Below, one piece after another: positions 26,701 through 38,782 of a stretch of DNA of 64,000 nucleotides. Position 1 is the stretch's first letter, and the number at the start of each line of letters is the position of its first letter. The stretch spans positions 1 to 64,000 of the forward strand of contig JAOIUG010000001.1 of the NCBI GenBank assembly GCA_028223395.1, given 5' to 3'. Under the pieces are notes generated by a model. That model saw nothing but the letters and a program-made list of their open reading frames with translations. It made no database searches and was not told where the DNA came from. The position numbers were made by a program, and so were the translations under genes. Source of the DNA: Shewanella sp. Its GTDB lineage: Bacteria; Pseudomonadota; Gammaproteobacteria; Enterobacterales; Shewanellaceae.

Positions 26701-29088
26701 CAATTCTTGTTCAAAAAGGTGAATGCTCCAACCATCGGCTGCAATATGATGAAAGTTGATCAATAGTAATGTGGCAGGCTGTTCGCCGCGCTGCTGATAA
26801 ACGGTCACGTTGATGGGGTAATGTGCTGATAAGTCAAAGTGATCATTGACGTCTTGACGCAAGATCTTCAAAGGATCATCATCCGCTTCGATAATTTTCT
26901 CTGTGATAGAGATAGGTTCGGTGTGGATCACCTGAACGGTATCGATTTCGGTATGCTCAATGGTCGTTCTTAGCACGCTATGGCGTTGAATAATCGCATG
27001 GATCGCCCGTTTAACCGCACTTAGCTTTGCGTCAGGGCTGAGCTGATACAGGCACGGAATATGATAAGCTGATTTGCCTTGCTGATAATGCTCAATAAAC
27101 CACAGTCGCTGCTGCGCCGAGGAAAGCACTGCTCGCTGATGTGATGCTGGGGCTATCAAACGGGCCGGCTTATTGCTGACGTGAGCTAAAATTGTCTTGA
27201 TATTTTGGTAGGTGAAAATATCAGTCACACTGACATCACAATCAAGTAGCACACTCATTTTTGCAGCTAATACAATGGCTGAGATAGAGTCGCCGCCCAG
27301 TTTAAAAAAAGAGGCTGTGATCCCGATATTGTCTATGCCCAACACGGTTTGCCACAATATACACAGCTGAGTATCTTGTGCATTACGCGGCGCAAGATAA
27401 GGGCTTGATGATGTGAGCTTGGCAGCTGGTAAGGCTTTTTTGTCCAGTTTTCCGTTGTGGGTTAAAGGGAACTGTTCGAGTTCAACCCAGATCTTGGGCA
27501 ACATGTACTCAGGAAGCGACTGCGCTAATGTCTGATTGATCTGTGATGCAGTGATCTCATGCCCTGTTTGCCGGCTATAATAACCGACTAGCACTTGTCG
27601 GGTGTCAGCGTCTGTACTTTGTTGTTGCGCAACCACGCAGGCTTGATCGATACCGCTAAGTGTGCGTAGTTGACTGGCTATTTCTTCAGGTTCTATACGA
27701 TAGCCCCGGATTTTGATTTGATCATCATTACGACCTAGATATTGCAAGTTACCGTCATCTGTCCAGCGAGCTAAGTCACCGGTGCGGTATAACTGAGTGT
27801 AACCGAGCTTACGATCGCGCTCGCTAGCAAAATCATTACAGACAAAGCGAGATTGGGTTAAGGCTGAACGATTGAGATACCCTAAAGCCAAACCAGCGCC
27901 GGCAAAATAAAGCTCTCCAATAACACCAATTGCCACAAGTTTACGTTTCTCATCAAGGATATAGGCTTTGGTATTGGCAATTGGTTTGCCAATTAAGACC
28001 TCTTGATCGACCGTCGTTTTAAAATAAGTGACATCGATTGAAGCTTCGGTAGGTCCATACAGGTTATGCAGTGCAAAGTCTGGGTGACTTGCGTGGGAAT
28101 AGGTTCGGTTCACCGTTGTCAGTTGTAAAGCTTCTCCACTGCAAAAGAGGGTTTTTACCGATGCATTGAATGCGAGCTGGTAACTTGATAAGTAGCGGTT
28201 ATATGCATCGAGCATACTGGGCACAAAATGCAAGATACTGACGTGTTCATCATTGATTAATTGGTATAAGTAGTCGCTATCTTTATGGCCATCCGGTTTT
28301 GCCAATACAAGTTTAGCGCCGTACCAATGGGCCCAAAACAGTTCCCATACTGACACATCAAACACATAAGGTGTTTTTTGCAATAGTACATCTTGAGAGG
28401 TTAATGGGTATTGCTGTTGCATCCAACTTAATCGATTAACTATGCCTTTATGGGGGATCATCACTCCTTTCGGCTTTCCTGTGGTGCCTGATGTATAAAT
28501 CACATAAGCGAGATCGTCTGCTGTAGCAATGGCGGGCAGGTTACAGTTTGACTGGCTTTTTTTTTCATCTTCATCGTGTTCATAGTAAAGGCTGCTGAGA
28601 TCCGCAGCAATGCAATGCACTTTAAGATCGCTAGGCAGCGCCGCTAACACTTGTTGTTGAGTGAGCATTAATACCGCGTTGGTATCATCTAAAATAAAGC
28701 GGAGGCGATCGCTGGGGTAATTCGGATCAATCGGGACGTAAGCCGCACCAGCTTTGAGGATCGCAAGCAGCGAGATTAACATTTCTAAGCTTCTTTCGGT
28801 GCAAACGGCAATCAGTGTTCCGGCAGTGAGCACTTGACCAGTTTGTTGTTGATATGTCTTTCTAATATGCCGTGCAAGTTGATTGGCTTTTTGATTGAGT
28901 GCTTCATAACTTAGGCTTTGCGACTGATAGATCACCGCGGTGTGGTTGGGGGTGCGTTGAACTTGCGCTTCGAAAAGTTGGTGAATAGTATGGTTTTTAA
29001 GGAACGCTTGTTCGGTGTTATTGAATATGTCCAATTTATGGTTTAATTCAACGTCATCTGAACTGCATTGGCTATTCAATAATGTCAT
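20728..29088 (-). CDS. NRPS, three modules (A-T-C-A-T-C-A-T)
   Basis: 2786 aa from ATG 29088, which has AGGTG upstream; the track's TTG 29136 would prepend a His-rich stretch (KKHHHHN) without a good ribosome site. Domains with approximate residues: A1 25-540 (TSGTTGKPKG near 200), T1 (GGDSISA near 596), C1 (HHIAADGWS near 780), A2 (near 1270), T2 (GGDSILA near 1664), C2 (NHVIADGWS near 1880, first His replaced by Asn, catalytic second His kept), A3 (near 2350), T3 (GGESISA near 2735). It starts with an A domain, so the peptide should begin with a free amino group unless acylated in trans. No E domain is present. The acidic tail should dock onto the downstream synthase. Transcribed from a leader of about 500 bp below the phosphopantetheinyl transferase gene. 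Confidence 0.92.
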   Translation of the reverse strand: MTLLNSQCSSDDVELNHKLDIFNNTEQAFLKNHTIHQLFEAQVQRTPNHTAVIYQSQSLSYEALNQKANQLARHIRKTYQQQTGQVLTAGTLIAVCTERSLEMLISLLAILKAGAAYVPIDPNYPSDRLRFILDDTNAVLMLTQQQVLAALPSDLKVHCIAADLSSLYYEHDEDEKKSQSNCNLPAIATADDLAYVIYTSGTTGKPKGVMIPHKGIVNRLSWMQQQYPLTSQDVLLQKTPYVFDVSVWELFWAHWYGAKLVLAKPDGHKDSDYLYQLINDEHVSILHFVPSMLDAYNRYLSSYQLAFNASVKTLFCSGEALQLTTVNRTYSHASHPDFALHNLYGPTEASIDVTYFKTTVDQEVLIGKPIANTKAYILDEKRKLVAIGVIGELYFAGAGLALGYLNRSALTQSRFVCNDFASERDRKLGYTQLYRTGDLARWTDDGNLQYLGRNDDQIKIRGYRIEPEEIASQLRTLSGIDQACVVAQQQSTDADTRQVLVGYYSRQTGHEITASQINQTLAQSLPEYMLPKIWVELEQFPLTHNGKLDKKALPAAKLTSSSPYLAPRNAQDTQLCILWQTVLGIDNIGITASFFKLGGDSISAIVLAAKMSVLLDCDVSVTDIFTYQNIKTILAHVSNKPARLIAPASHQRAVLSSAQQRLWFIEHYQQGKSAYHIPCLYQLSPDAKLSAVKRAIHAIIQRHSVLRTTIEHTEIDTVQVIHTEPISITEKIIEADDDPLKILRQDVNDHFDLSAHYPINVTVYQQRGEQPATLLLINFHHIAADGWSIHLFEQELLSHYQSEQHKRTLVVPELAIQYVDYAQWQNKQTRTGLYHQQLNDWMQTLTDAPTLALPTDFARPNQLSTEGLHQSFTMSRATSQALRALATQQNCTLHAVTLSLFSLLLNRYCQQTDIVTGTPVTNRALSQTQALIGLFINIQINRVQVDHTETFHEMIQRVQRQQITAQQYQHIAFEHLVEALHIEREASRHPLFQVMFGVQAFGSNLTSDTADCPLIADQRLTSIYEYARFDLEFFIDDRRDQLQGIIRYASRLFKPETIAQIISNFQFLAEQVTDSPQRPLHSLPTLCPAEHQLLTQDWNNTDLDFPRHDTLHQRFEKQVLISPHATAIVFNHTTISYQELNCRANQLARYIRQQYHDITQQALPAGTLVALYLERSIEMIIAVLAVLKAGGAYVPIDPSYPTERSDFILKDTQTKLLLIQHNTHEAASLLRLDSPARSLVVTLEKPNYQHMSGDNLSPQASATDLAYIIYTSGTTGQPKGVMLSHRGIVNRLCWMQSAYPLTSADVVLQKTPYVFDVSVWELFWAHQYGAKLVIAKPDGHKDSAYLDQLIQQHSVTTVHFVPSMLDAYTDFLRACQQPLPSTIKQMFCSGEALNTDTVQHTYQLAERTDFKLHNLYGPTEASIDVTYFETQPGQPVLIGKPIANTRAYVVDEKQQLVPIGVIGELCLGGVGLASGYLNQPALTAERFIDNRFATARDRQQGYLTLYRTGDLVRWLTQGNLEYIGRNDDQIKIRGYRVELDEVASKIREISGIKQACVLMNKSNNTPYLVAYYTQVNNTEREADFLRAELAKQLPDYMLPSVFIELDALPLTINGKLDRRALPEAAFSQTHAFVAARDQLDTQLCQIWQQILHREQVGITDNFFRIGGDSILAIKASYRTANTGYKVTVADIFQYPTIEKLADALRNRQAFVCIEEPSYQPFSLIDPSIPTSLNADDFDDIYPVSYTQLGMISENLKYEHVMHTDNFHFTVLHPYSASRLTQCLSQLLQRHSLLRSIIVEHAQHDFVIAQKKHDSPQNHLTTHRLNHQDYQDFDSEVFAQQAFTHDSNLNDMARTLFQLHVFIDRTDNANFKLIGLFNHVIADGWSLNLFSSQLLNMYLYPDKLNDDSDDENMHYAQFIAHEQYCVAKRHSQAFWLTHLAGYEHKPDLKLHNTVATPSLTEPPGLTQVSPQLIERAHPLCEKLNINIDLIFMAATYALLSQFYSSTDLTLGYVQNNRPETTGAENAFGYFLNIVPMRMTINSRDPLQLLLDVNQTRTQILQHKLFPYPLIHKAVGASEILFNMAFNYINFKGIDQFAGQDIDSYTNSGLAQIPSYVEVRNIKGRFYVQLNVNTDNIDPYFQHYLTQYYFLYLESIITEKTLPHVIPEEYRQIQAIPKPIENAQTRASHICTLFETQVEHAPDNIALYHEGKTLTYQQLNMHANQLAHVIRQQYAQQAGHELSSGCLIAICIDKSLEVIVAILAVLKAGAAYVPISPYYPKRRIEYILHDTQTALVLTSKALLEDHANDGFLQDKAFCVDLRNLSSELMSANTDNVNIARDPQDLAYVIYTSGTSGQPKGTLLSHRALINFVSSQKNDIDIHCDSRILQYAAMVFDASIWATFSALCYGAQLYLAPASVRQEPQQLIDFLTAHRINIALLPPALINAIDYQKISHLHTLLVGGDLCSADKMHSWSQDRKLLNCYGPTESTVYATTHHFHSGDSHINIGKPIHNMKAYVLDNAQQPVPIGVEGQLYLSGKSLAEGYLNQPALSAEKFVANPFIHRHDPQRPDYAKMYHTGDLVKWLPNGELQFQGRVDDQVKIRGYRIEIGEIEKQLQGILAIKQACVMLKTRADKSRHLVGYYSTATKACINHDSIIALLSEQLPHYMLPSMMIHVDAFPMTLSGKIDKRSLPEPDLSLNDSYQPASTPAEQALCAIWQEVLELNKVGIDDDFFKIGGESISAIRVSHRMSRQLGTPVSVAKIFRYRTIRSLLKNISLEDESTSYGEL
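20760..23960 (-). other. Module 3: C-A(aliphatic?)-T
   Basis: Hand-read pocket D-A-W-L-L-G-C-V-Y-K (FDASIW, L before LPPAL, LLVGGDL, CYGPTESTVY). It resembles leucine-type codes (DAWxLGxVxK), so an aliphatic residue is likely, but no exact match is known to me. The carrier motif is GGES instead of GGDS; the modified Ser is retained. Confidence 0.55.
23990..27160 (-). other. Module 2: C-A(Ser)-T
   Basis: Hand-read pocket D-V-W-H-F-S-L-I-D-K (FDVSVWELFW, HFVPSML, FCSGEAL, LYGPTEASID), which fits the serine code of EntF-type domains. The A domain is nearly a copy of A1 in this stretch, including long identical DNA runs. Confidence 0.75.
27180..29010 (-). other. Module 1: A(Ser)-T initiation module
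   Basis: The protein opens with an A domain and has no starter C domain. Pocket residues D-V-W-H-F-S-L-I-D-K again give serine. T1 has LGGDS. The predicted chain therefore starts Ser-Ser. Confidence 0.75.
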
Positions 29089-29224
29089 GCGTATAACACC
29101 TGCATTGTGGTGATGGTGTTTTTTTGACAAGTACAATTAATTAAGGTTCAAGATTAATTCTCTGTAACCTTTTGTTAATAAAGTGTTTTGGTTGTCATTT
29201 TAGATTACTTTTTACATTGTTCTA

Positions 29225-29256
29225 TTTTTATCAACGTCAATGCGTGTTGATAAAAA
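29225..29256. promoter_or_regulatory. Inverted repeat in the NRPS leader
   Basis: TTTTTATCAAC and GTTGATAAAAA form a perfect 11-bp inverted repeat with a 10-nt spacer, about 137 nt before the NRPS start. Base order (T outside, A outside) is opposite to an intrinsic terminator, so an operator is more likely than a terminator. Confidence 0.45.
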
Positions 29257-29487
29257 GACAGATTATTATCTATAAAAGTGAGAAGCACTGAGGGCTAACT
29301 CAGCTGCTGTTTAAGCCATCACGGTGACTGATATCCGCAACTGGGGTGGTAAGTGGATACGGATGTTACGTATAAATAAGTTTATTGTGACGATGCAATA
29401 AATATGTACAGAATGAGTGCTAATGTGTCTGGGTTGTATTGTATTTTAGGGGTTATATTTTAGATGTTGTTAAAATTATACTTCACT

Positions 29488-29573
29488 ATTCATGCTAAGA
29501 ATTATTCATACCAACAAACACTTATACCAAGAATCACTTTATACCGAGGATCATCTATACTAAGCACCCTTTA
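29488..29573. repeat. Degenerate tandem repeats (about 5 x 16-18 bp) below the PPTase gene
   Basis: Units: TTCATGCTAAGAATTA, TTCATACCAACAAACACT, TATACCAAGAATCACTT, TATACCGAGGATCATC, TATACTAAGCACCCTT. The consensus is close to TATACCAAGAATCAC. They lie between the PPTase stop and the NRPS promoter region. Confidence 0.6.
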
Positions 29574-29583
29574 TGTCAAAGTA

Positions 29584-30273
29584 CTATGTAGGCCAAAGTA
29601 AGCAGAGAACATGATCTGCAGCGATCAGGAATTTAATGTGAAAAGTACAACCTGCAGTCCACTGAGCACTGAGGCTTTGCTCTAGCGTAATTATCCCCGT
29701 GCCAGTGGCGATATTGATCGCTTTGACTGAGGCATAGTCAAAGCCAAAAAAGTGTTTCACACTCGGATATAACGCTTTGTAGAGGCATTCTTTGGCTGAA
29801 AAAATGAGCGTGATCTCCCGATTAAAAGCTAAACCTGTTTGGCCTAAATTGGTATATTCGCTGTTAACCAGTATATCTTTAGCAATGTCATTGGCGATGG
29901 CTGTATCGATCCAATTTTCAATATCAATCCCGAGAAAAGCGTGCTGTGTATCATAAGCGACCATCGCGACAGCGTGATGATCGGTGTGTGAAATCGATCC
30001 GATGATCCCCGGCGGCCAACAAGGCGAACGATCGGGATTCGCAGGGACGGGCAACTGTTGTTGAGTTAACATAAACAAGGCTTTGGTGGCGGCATAACGG
30101 CCGGCTAAATATTCTGCGCAGCGCTTATCAACGGCGTCAGTTAAGTTAATTGGAAAAGGAATAGACAAGTAATTAAAATACTGTTTTTTATAATCTTTGT
30201 AGTAGTATTCTAACTGAATAAAATGAATATTTTGCGGTAAGTCGAGTATGGACAATGGCTGTTCAATAAACAT
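29584..30273 (-). CDS. 4'-phosphopantetheinyl transferase (Sfp/EntD family)
   Basis: About 229 aa. It transfers phosphopantetheine from CoA to the Ser of carrier domains. Motifs: GSISHTDHHAVAMVA near 90, FLGIDIENW near 120 (Mg-binding Asp/Glu) and FSAKECLYKALYP near 165. The length is normal for the EntD/Sfp group. It precedes the NRPS genes on the same strand by about 500 bp, so it most likely activates the seven carrier domains of this cluster (six in PCP style, one ACP). The start is uncertain: ATG 30273 is preferred over TTG 30288; neither has a strong ribosome site. Confidence 0.9.
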   Translation of the reverse strand: MFIEQPLSILDLPQNIHFIQLEYYYKDYKKQYFNYLSIPFPINLTDAVDKRCAEYLAGRYAATKALFMLTQQQLPVPANPDRSPCWPPGIIGSISHTDHHAVAMVAYDTQHAFLGIDIENWIDTAIANDIAKDILVNSEYTNLGQTGLAFNREITLIFSAKECLYKALYPSVKHFFGFDYASVKAINIATGTGIITLEQSLSAQWTAGCTFHIKFLIAADHVLCLLWPT

Positions 30274-30367
30274 GTTAACAGCGCTCAAAAAGGGTATTTA
30301 AAGAAATAGTAAAGCATTGTTATTAACTAAGCCAGTCAAGTGCTTATTTTTATACTGGCCGACTTGA

Positions 30368-30393
30368 GGGAGTTGTCATTCCTTGACACTCCC
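30368..30393. terminator. Hairpin between DUF2897 gene and PPTase gene
   Basis: GGGAGTTGTCA and TGACACTCCC pair with one bulged base. It probably ends the kdn/kds operon transcript, though no clear T-run follows on the minus strand. Confidence 0.4.
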
Positions 30394-30458
30394 ATTAACT
30401 GTCATCAACTGCCAAGCAAAACGTGTTGACGAACATATTTAGCCTTAGCGCCCATTTT

Positions 30459-30662
30459 TCATTTACGGGTTTTCTTGCCGTGATTGTTTGGTTGGGGCTT
30501 GTCGTTCTCTTCACTCGGAGTCAATGGCTTACTCTCGGTTTTTTTATGCCCTTTACCAAATTGGCTCATCTTAAACTTAGTGCTGTACTTCAGCACCACC
30601 AAATTACTGGCGATAACGCCAATAATTAACAATATGAGTAAACCTACTTCGAGATCAGTCAT
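30459..30662 (-). CDS. DUF2897 family small membrane protein
   Basis: 67 aa. An N-terminal transmembrane helix (VGLLILLIIGVIASNLVVL) is followed by KYSTKFKM and a charged, low-complexity cytoplasmic tail (KKTESKPLTPSEENDKPQ). This matches the pattern I know as DUF2897 in Shewanella- and Vibrio-like bacteria; function unknown. ATG 30662 has AGGA upstream. It starts 15 nt after kdsB and is probably the last gene of the kdn operon. Confidence 0.7.
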   Translation of the reverse strand: MTDLEVGLLILLIIGVIASNLVVLKYSTKFKMSQFGKGHKKTESKPLTPSEENDKPQPNNHGKKTRK

Positions 30663-30677
30663 CAATCATCCTGGTGA

Positions 30678-31415
30678 TTAGTCGACGGCTAAACGTGCTT
30701 CACAGATCCGGATATCTTCAGGAGTATCCACCTCTGGAGAATCAAAAGCACTCAAGGCCACTTTAATTTTATAGCCGTGCTCTAATGCACGTAATTGTTC
30801 TAGTTTTTCTAGATCTTCTAAACGACCCAAAGGAAGTTTAGCAAATGTGTGAATAAACTTACGAGTATACGCGTACACCCCTAAGTGTTTATAGACCGGG
30901 TAGTCGTTGGTGTCTCGCCCAAATGGAATGCGTGCACGTGAAAAGTACAACGCGTTAAATTCATTATCAAATACCATCTTGACATGTTGAGGGTCGTTTT
31001 TATCTGACTCTTCAGTAATTTGATAACCTAGAGTGGCCATTTCAAATTCGCCGGGATGACGCTCAAATAGGCTGACGATTTGCTCAATAGAGATGGGATC
31101 GATCAATGGCTGATCCCCTTGCAGGTTAATCACTAAATCATCTTCAGCCAGCCCTAGCTGAGTGATAGCATCTTCTATTCTATCGGTGCCAGAGGCGGCA
31201 TCAGGGCAGGTCATCACCACTTGACCACCAAAGCCTTCTACAACTTTTTTAATGCGATCATCATCGGTCGCGACATAGATCTCCGTTATCCCTTTTGCTA
31301 GCGATGCACGTTCGTAAACGTGTTGGATCATTGGTTTACCGTTAATCGGTGCCAAAGGTTTACCCGGAAAACGACTTGAGCCGTATCGAGCAGGGATTAA
31401 CAATGTTACATTCAT
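30678..31415 (-). CDS. kdsB: 3-deoxy-manno-octulosonate cytidylyltransferase
   Basis: 245 aa, normal family length. It activates Kdo (or 8-amino-Kdo) with CTP to the CMP sugar for lipopolysaccharide core synthesis in the cytoplasm. Diagnostic motifs: [19 protein letters not shown] at the N-terminus, NLQGDQPLI near 98 and VDTPEDI near the C-terminus. It follows kdnB by 67 nt that hold a hairpin, and is read with kdnA and kdnB. From what is known of the Shewanella enzyme, the associated KdsB prefers the amino sugar Kdo8N; that preference is inferred here from gene context. Confidence 0.93.
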   Translation of the reverse strand: MNVTLLIPARYGSSRFPGKPLAPINGKPMIQHVYERASLAKGITEIYVATDDDRIKKVVEGFGGQVVMTCPDAASGTDRIEDAITQLGLAEDDLVINLQGDQPLIDPISIEQIVSLFERHPGEFEMATLGYQITEESDKNDPQHVKMVFDNEFNALYFSRARIPFGRDTNDYPVYKHLGVYAYTRKFIHTFAKLPLGRLEDLEKLEQLRALEHGYKIKVALSAFDSPEVDTPEDIRICEARLAVD

Positions 31416-31438
31416 TCAATTTACCTAAGTGTAAAATT

Positions 31439-31464
31439 AATGGGCTTCACAACCAAAGCCCATT
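31439..31464. terminator. Intercistronic hairpin between kdnB and kdsB
   Basis: AATGGGCTT and AAGCCCATT form a perfect 9-bp stem with an 8-nt loop, followed on the minus strand by AATTTTAC. It may act as a partial terminator or RNA-processing site inside the operon. Confidence 0.5.
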
Positions 31465-31482
31465 TCCTATCAAACAGTGGAA

Positions 31483-32621
<1,139 letters not shown>

Positions 32622-32633
32622 GATAAAACACAA

Positions 32634-33866
<1,233 letters not shown>

Positions 33867-34097
33867 TTAATTATAACTGCGATAAGGGGGTAACTGCGAG
33901 AAGTGATATCAATTATCTGGTTTTAATTGTGCAATATTATGTATTAATGCAGTAACAGTGACGTCATTGGCTTGCATAAATGGCGTTATTGTTATGATTA
34001 ACTCTATTGAGGACGTTGATTTTATGGCGAACAGGCGGAAGTCGTGCGCCCCTGTTGATGTGTGTAAACAGGAGCGACTGATGATTAAACTGTTGCT

Positions 34098-34712
34098 TTA
34101 GAGATCGGTTTGTACACTGTCTTGGTTAATTGTAACATCTAAGTCGGCAAGTAAGCCGTTCTCTACACTGTAGATCCAGCCATGAATGGCCACTTCTTGG
34201 CCACGATCCCATGCATCTTGCACTATTGTCGTACTACTGACATTAGCCACTTGCTCCATCACATTGAGCTCGCATAAGCGATCAAATCGGGCGCGTTCAT
34301 CGAGCTTATCTAGATCTTGTTTGTGTAACCGGTGTATATCACGTAAATGAGCTAACCAGTTATCAATTAAACCTAACCGCTCAGTTCCCATAGACGCTTT
34401 AACCCCGCCACAACCATAGTGGCCGACCACCATGATGTGCTTCACTTTGAGCACTTCAACGGCATATTGCAATACGGATAAACAATTGAGATCGGTATGG
34501 ATCACCATATTAGCAATATTGCGATGAACAAAGACTTCACCGGGCATTAAATCGATGATTTGATTAGAAGGCACTCGGCTGTCAGAGCAACCTATCCATA
34601 AATATTCGGGACTTTGCTGTTTGGCGAGCTGTTCAAAAAATTGAGGATCTTCTTTTAAAATCCGATTTGCCCAGCGTTTATTATTATCAAAAAGTGGTTT
34701 AAGTAGTTTCAT
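34098..34712 (-). CDS. can: Beta-class carbonic anhydrase
   Basis: 204 aa, usual length for the bacterial Can group. Interconverts CO2 and bicarbonate in the cytoplasm. Zinc ligands and partner residues are visible: [12 protein letters not shown] (Cys, Asp-Arg pair) near 40 and [13 protein letters not shown] (His, Cys) near 96. The N-terminus [14 protein letters not shown] is typical. Monocistronic, between the kdn operon and an unrelated hydrolase. Confidence 0.93.
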   Translation of the reverse strand: MKLLKPLFDNNKRWANRILKEDPQFFEQLAKQQSPEYLWIGCSDSRVPSNQIIDLMPGEVFVHRNIANMVIHTDLNCLSVLQYAVEVLKVKHIMVVGHYGCGGVKASMGTERLGLIDNWLAHLRDIHRLHKQDLDKLDERARFDRLCELNVMEQVANVSSTTIVQDAWDRGQEVAIHGWIYSVENGLLADLDVTINQDSVQTDL

Positions 34713-35085
34713 TCTGCTCTTATTTCAGTCGGTTAACGAGAACATTGATACATATATTGCTAGGAGCTGTTGATCTTTCACGGTTGTTTTTGCCGCAGTT
34801 TATTGGCTATTTTGACAAGGCGGAGACTATGCCATTTAGTTATTGCCCACAACTAGTCTACAACACAACTTTTATGACTAGCGTGCGTGACGCGCTTTCA
34901 CTTAGCCAGCTAAGACTCATTGCTCAAGCCTTGTATTAAAACAATTGAATTCGAACAAAAACTAAGCTCGAAACATCAACAGCCCAAAGCCAGCATAGCA
35001 TTAATATATGAGCATGCTGGTCTATTCAGTTTGTAAAGATAATAGGTGATCAATCTTAACCTAGTGTTAAAAATAACGAGGCAGA
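34713..35085. other. Intergenic region without recognised gene
   Basis: About 370 bases. The 64-aa plus-strand ORF in the track (34745-34939) lacks a ribosome site and family features and is not accepted. Confidence 0.4.
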
Positions 35086-35916
35086 TCAGCCCGTATCTTT
35101 AAGAAACTGCGCAAGCTGAGCATTAACAAAATCAGGCTGTTCTAATGTTGATATATGGCCAGCATCAGGGATCGGCACAAATTGACTTCCTTGGATAACA
35201 TCATGCATCAAATACCCTTCTAATACTGAGCGAGCTTTATCTTGTCCACCCGCCATGATCAAGCAAGGTAAGTTTAGTTTATCGGCATCTTCGGTCGTGT
35301 CTCGTCTGCCAAAGATCATTCGCCCTAAACGGTAAAGGGGATCAATTTGCTCTTGCGTCACGTTACTCAGGCTCAGTTCAAACATGTCGACCAGCGCAGC
35401 TTTTGGCTTATCTGCAAAAAATAAGGGAATAATAGCGGCTTTTATTAGTGGGGAAATGGTGTTCTCTTGTTTGATCACATCAAGCATGCCGTAATATTTA
35501 TCACGCGTGATCTCAGGCTCATAACCAATAAAGCTATTAAGCATGACTAAACGTTCAATTCGGTTTGGCGCGGCCAGTGCAAGCTCAGCGCCCCACATTG
35601 CCCCGACCGACAACCCTATCACAGAGCATGTCTCAATCTGCAACGTGTCCAGCAAGGTTAACATGTGCGCGGCAATATCGCGCAGATCACGGCAACGGCT
35701 AGGCATTGGCATCGACATCCCATGACCCCAAAGATCAGGAACAATGCAGCGATAATGTTGGCTAAACAATGCGATTTGCGGCGCCCACATGTGTGCGTCC
35801 CACAAATAGCTGTGACCAAACAAGAGTACTGGACCTTGGCCTATATCAATATAACTGAGTGCTTGCCCATCAATGGTTATGTGGTGTCTGTGTTGGGCTA
35901 AATCTGAATTTTTCAC
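35086..35916 (-). CDS. Alpha/beta-fold hydrolase
   Basis: 276 aa with GTG start. Standard alpha/beta hydrolase layout: oxyanion region LLFGHSYLWD near 32, DLWGHGMS near 61, nucleophile in IGLSVGAMWG near 100, acid in MAGGQDKA near 225 and catalytic His in PDAGHISTLEQP near 255. No signal peptide, so cytoplasmic. Similar enzymes include esterases and 3-oxoadipate enol-lactonase-like proteins; the substrate cannot be told. Single gene, minus strand. Confidence 0.85.
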   Translation of the reverse strand: MKNSDLAQHRHHITIDGQALSYIDIGQGPVLLFGHSYLWDAHMWAPQIALFSQHYRCIVPDLWGHGMSMPMPSRCRDLRDIAAHMLTLLDTLQIETCSVIGLSVGAMWGAELALAAPNRIERLVMLNSFIGYEPEITRDKYYGMLDVIKQENTISPLIKAAIIPLFFADKPKAALVDMFELSLSNVTQEQIDPLYRLGRMIFGRRDTTEDADKLNLPCLIMAGGQDKARSVLEGYLMHDVIQGSQFVPIPDAGHISTLEQPDFVNAQLAQFLKDTG

Positions 35917-35964
35917 GAAGTTATCTCTGTCTAGTGTGAATGAGTTTTTATATAAAACGTTATG

Positions 35965-38116
<2,152 letters not shown>

Positions 38117-38272
38117 AAGGGAACTCCGTTATCTGTTTTGTCTTGCTCAGCATTGTGTCATTGCTTGTCGTTGGTCTCAAGTCACAAATGCAGCGCTAGC
38201 CTGCTTATTGAGATTTATTCACGAATTTTAAAAGATCTTCATTTTCTTCAATGCATTGAATTAAGGCGAAGA

Positions 38273-38782
38273 TCATCGCACTAGGGTAAAAAGTACATCT
38301 TTGCCAGCTTGCATTTGGCCATTTTTTTTATCTAAGCGTTCGACATCTTCCATGTTGGCGACCAGTACTGGCGTGAGCAAACTGTCGGTATGCTCTTTGA
38401 GGTAATCGAGATCAAAAGCTAAAATAGGATCGCCCACTTTCACCTCTTGCCCTTCTTTGACTAGGCGCTTAAGCCCATTACCTCGCAGCTCTACAGTGCC
38501 GATCCCCAGATGCACAAAAATTTCTACCCCTTGGGAAGACTCAATACTAAAGGCATGGTTAGTTTCAAAAATTTTACCAATGTAGCCGTCTATGGGGGCA
38601 ACGACATGTTGATCTGTGGGCTCGATAGCCAAGCCGTCCCCGACGATTTTTTCTGAAAAGACGGCGTCAGGCACGTGCTCTATCGGGACCACTTTACCGG
38701 ATACTGGCGCGTAAATACTGATCTTGCCTGTCACTTCTGGTTTAGCTGATATGAGACGTTTTACACGGCTTAAAAACCCCAT
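38273..38782 (-). CDS. crr: PTS glucose-specific EIIA component
   Basis: 169 aa from ATG 38782 (GAGAGGA upstream); the track start 38839 would add 19 residues not present in the family. Soluble phosphocarrier that accepts phosphate from HPr and controls adenylate cyclase and transporters. Visible marks: APVSGKVVPIEHVPD, the active-site region VEIFVHLGIGTVEL near 88 and the partner His in NHAFSIES near 75. Unlike the usual ptsH-ptsI-crr operon, no pts gene lies next to it. Confidence 0.92.
   Translation of the reverse strand: MGFLSRVKRLISAKPEVTGKISIYAPVSGKVVPIEHVPDAVFSEKIVGDGLAIEPTDQHVVAPIDGYIGKIFETNHAFSIESSQGVEIFVHLGIGTVELRGNGLKRLVKEGQEVKVGDPILAFDLDYLKEHTDSLLTPVLVANMEDVERLDKKNGQMQAGKDVLFTLVR

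Noticed and set aside
29088-29136. Extended NRPS start at TTG 29136 giving a His-rich N-terminus
   Set aside because: ATG 29088 has a better ribosome site and fits the beginning of A-domain proteins.
34745-34939. 64-aa plus-strand ORF between can and the hydrolase
   Set aside because: No ribosome site, no composition or motif typical of a protein, and no supporting context.
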